Assembly: GCA_937911935.1 (NCBI GenBank)
Contig: CALDQH010000070.1
Span: forward strand, 1 to 51,347
Reading direction: 5' to 3'
DNA from: an uncultured Bacteroidales bacterium
GTDB taxonomy: Bacteria; Bacteroidota; Bacteroidia; Bacteroidales; Paludibacteraceae
DNA length: 51,347 nt
Every line of letters begins with the position of its first letter. Position 1 is the first letter of the stretch. The notes beneath the pieces were generated by a model. The model had not been told where the DNA came from, searched no databases, and saw only the letters and a list, made by a program, of their open reading frames with translations. The position numbers were made by a program, and so were the translations under genes. Positions 51,136-51,347 of this stretch are shown in pieces.

Positions 51136-51347
51136 TTATTCGAAAATTTCGGTAATTTGACCAGAACCTACGGTACGACCACCTTCGCGGATAGCGAAAC
51201 GTAGACCTACGTTGCAAGCTACTGGGTAGATCAATTCTACAGAGATTTCCAAGTTATCGCCAGGCATTACCATTTCGCGACCTTCTGGTAAGGTGATTTC
51301 ACCAGTTACGTCCAAGGTACGGATATAGAATTGAGGACGATATTTGT
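51136..51347 (-). CDS. tuf: Elongation factor Tu, C-terminal part (cut by window edge)
   Basis: The final 70 codons of EF-Tu, which delivers aminoacyl-tRNA to the ribosome. The visible part is domain 3, with YRPQFYIRT, EMVMPGDN and the C-terminal FAIREGGRTVGSGQITEI. The stop codon is at 51136-51138; the rest lies beyond the window. It heads the tuf-tRNA-Trp-secE-nusG order. Confidence 0.97.
   Translation of the reverse strand, partial: KYRPQFYIRTLDVTGEITLPEGREMVMPGDNLEISVELIYPVACNVGLRFAIREGGRTVGSGQITEIFE

Noticed and set aside
1..51347. CRISPR arrays, insertion sequences, prophage genes or att sites
   Set aside because: I found no regularly spaced repeats, transposase or phage-like genes; gaps are too short for a sizeable element.

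Overview
The window is a 51 kb stretch of a low-GC chromosome from the phylum Bacteroidota, most likely order Bacteroidales. Several things point there. There is a GldH gliding/type IX secretion lipoprotein and a secreted protease with a type IX C-terminal sorting domain. DUF4271 and RicT/PSP1 proteins sit in Bacteroidetes-style neighbourhoods, and there is an OMP_b-brl_3-type outer-membrane receptor. Shine-Dalgarno signals are weak, and the phylum's promoter element TAnnTTTG lies just upstream of most leading genes. I see no phage, insertion sequence, CRISPR array or rRNA. Genes are dense and mostly conserved, and no gene-free gap exceeds about 210 bases.

Region 1 (1-7.3 kb): a minus-strand run trmH-like, argB, DUF4271 and hemD ends in a terminator that is nested in the apparent promoter of rnpA-uvrA (uvrA is cut by the window edge). 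A divergent plus-strand run carries argE-like, a PASTA membrane protein and rluD. Region 2 (7.3-11.5 kb, plus): pyrE, an SRPBCC protein, argH, a radical SAM enzyme and a glycosyltransferase with an unusual C-terminus. Region 3 (11.5-17.0 kb, minus): dapB, lepB, wbqC, a type IX-secreted serine protease and recO. A small zinc-ribbon gene (17.2 kb, plus) stands alone.

Region 4 (17.5-20.5 kb, minus): a secreted coiled-coil protein, then a fusion of an AmgK-like sugar kinase with a RapZ C-terminal domain, then a MurU-like nucleotidyltransferase. This is probably a cell-wall sugar recycling unit and is the most interesting feature of the window. Region 5 (20.5-24.5 kb, minus): ilvE and aroQ followed by a TonB-dependent-receptor-like protein. 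Region 6 (24.6-28.0 kb): lpxK-punA (plus) facing comM (minus).

Region 7 (28.1-36.5 kb, minus): nine tightly packed genes, holB-ricT-gldH-trmB-mrp-rsfS-ftsH-cdsA-psd, most joined by 4-base stop/start overlaps. Region 8 (36.7-39.7 kb): nagB (plus), ssb (minus) and the lytic transglycosylase mltF (plus), separated by promoter regions rich in palindromes. Region 9 (39.8-51.3 kb, minus): the transcription/translation cluster tuf-tRNA-Trp-secE-nusG-rplK-rplA-rplJ-rplL-rpoB-rpoC, with a strong terminator-like hairpin between rplL and rpoB.

Together the genes cover arginine, pyrimidine, lysine, branched-chain and aromatic amino-acid metabolism, envelope biogenesis (LpxK, CdsA, Psd, LepB), peptidoglycan turnover (MltF, AmgK-RapZ, MurU, NagB) and core information processing.
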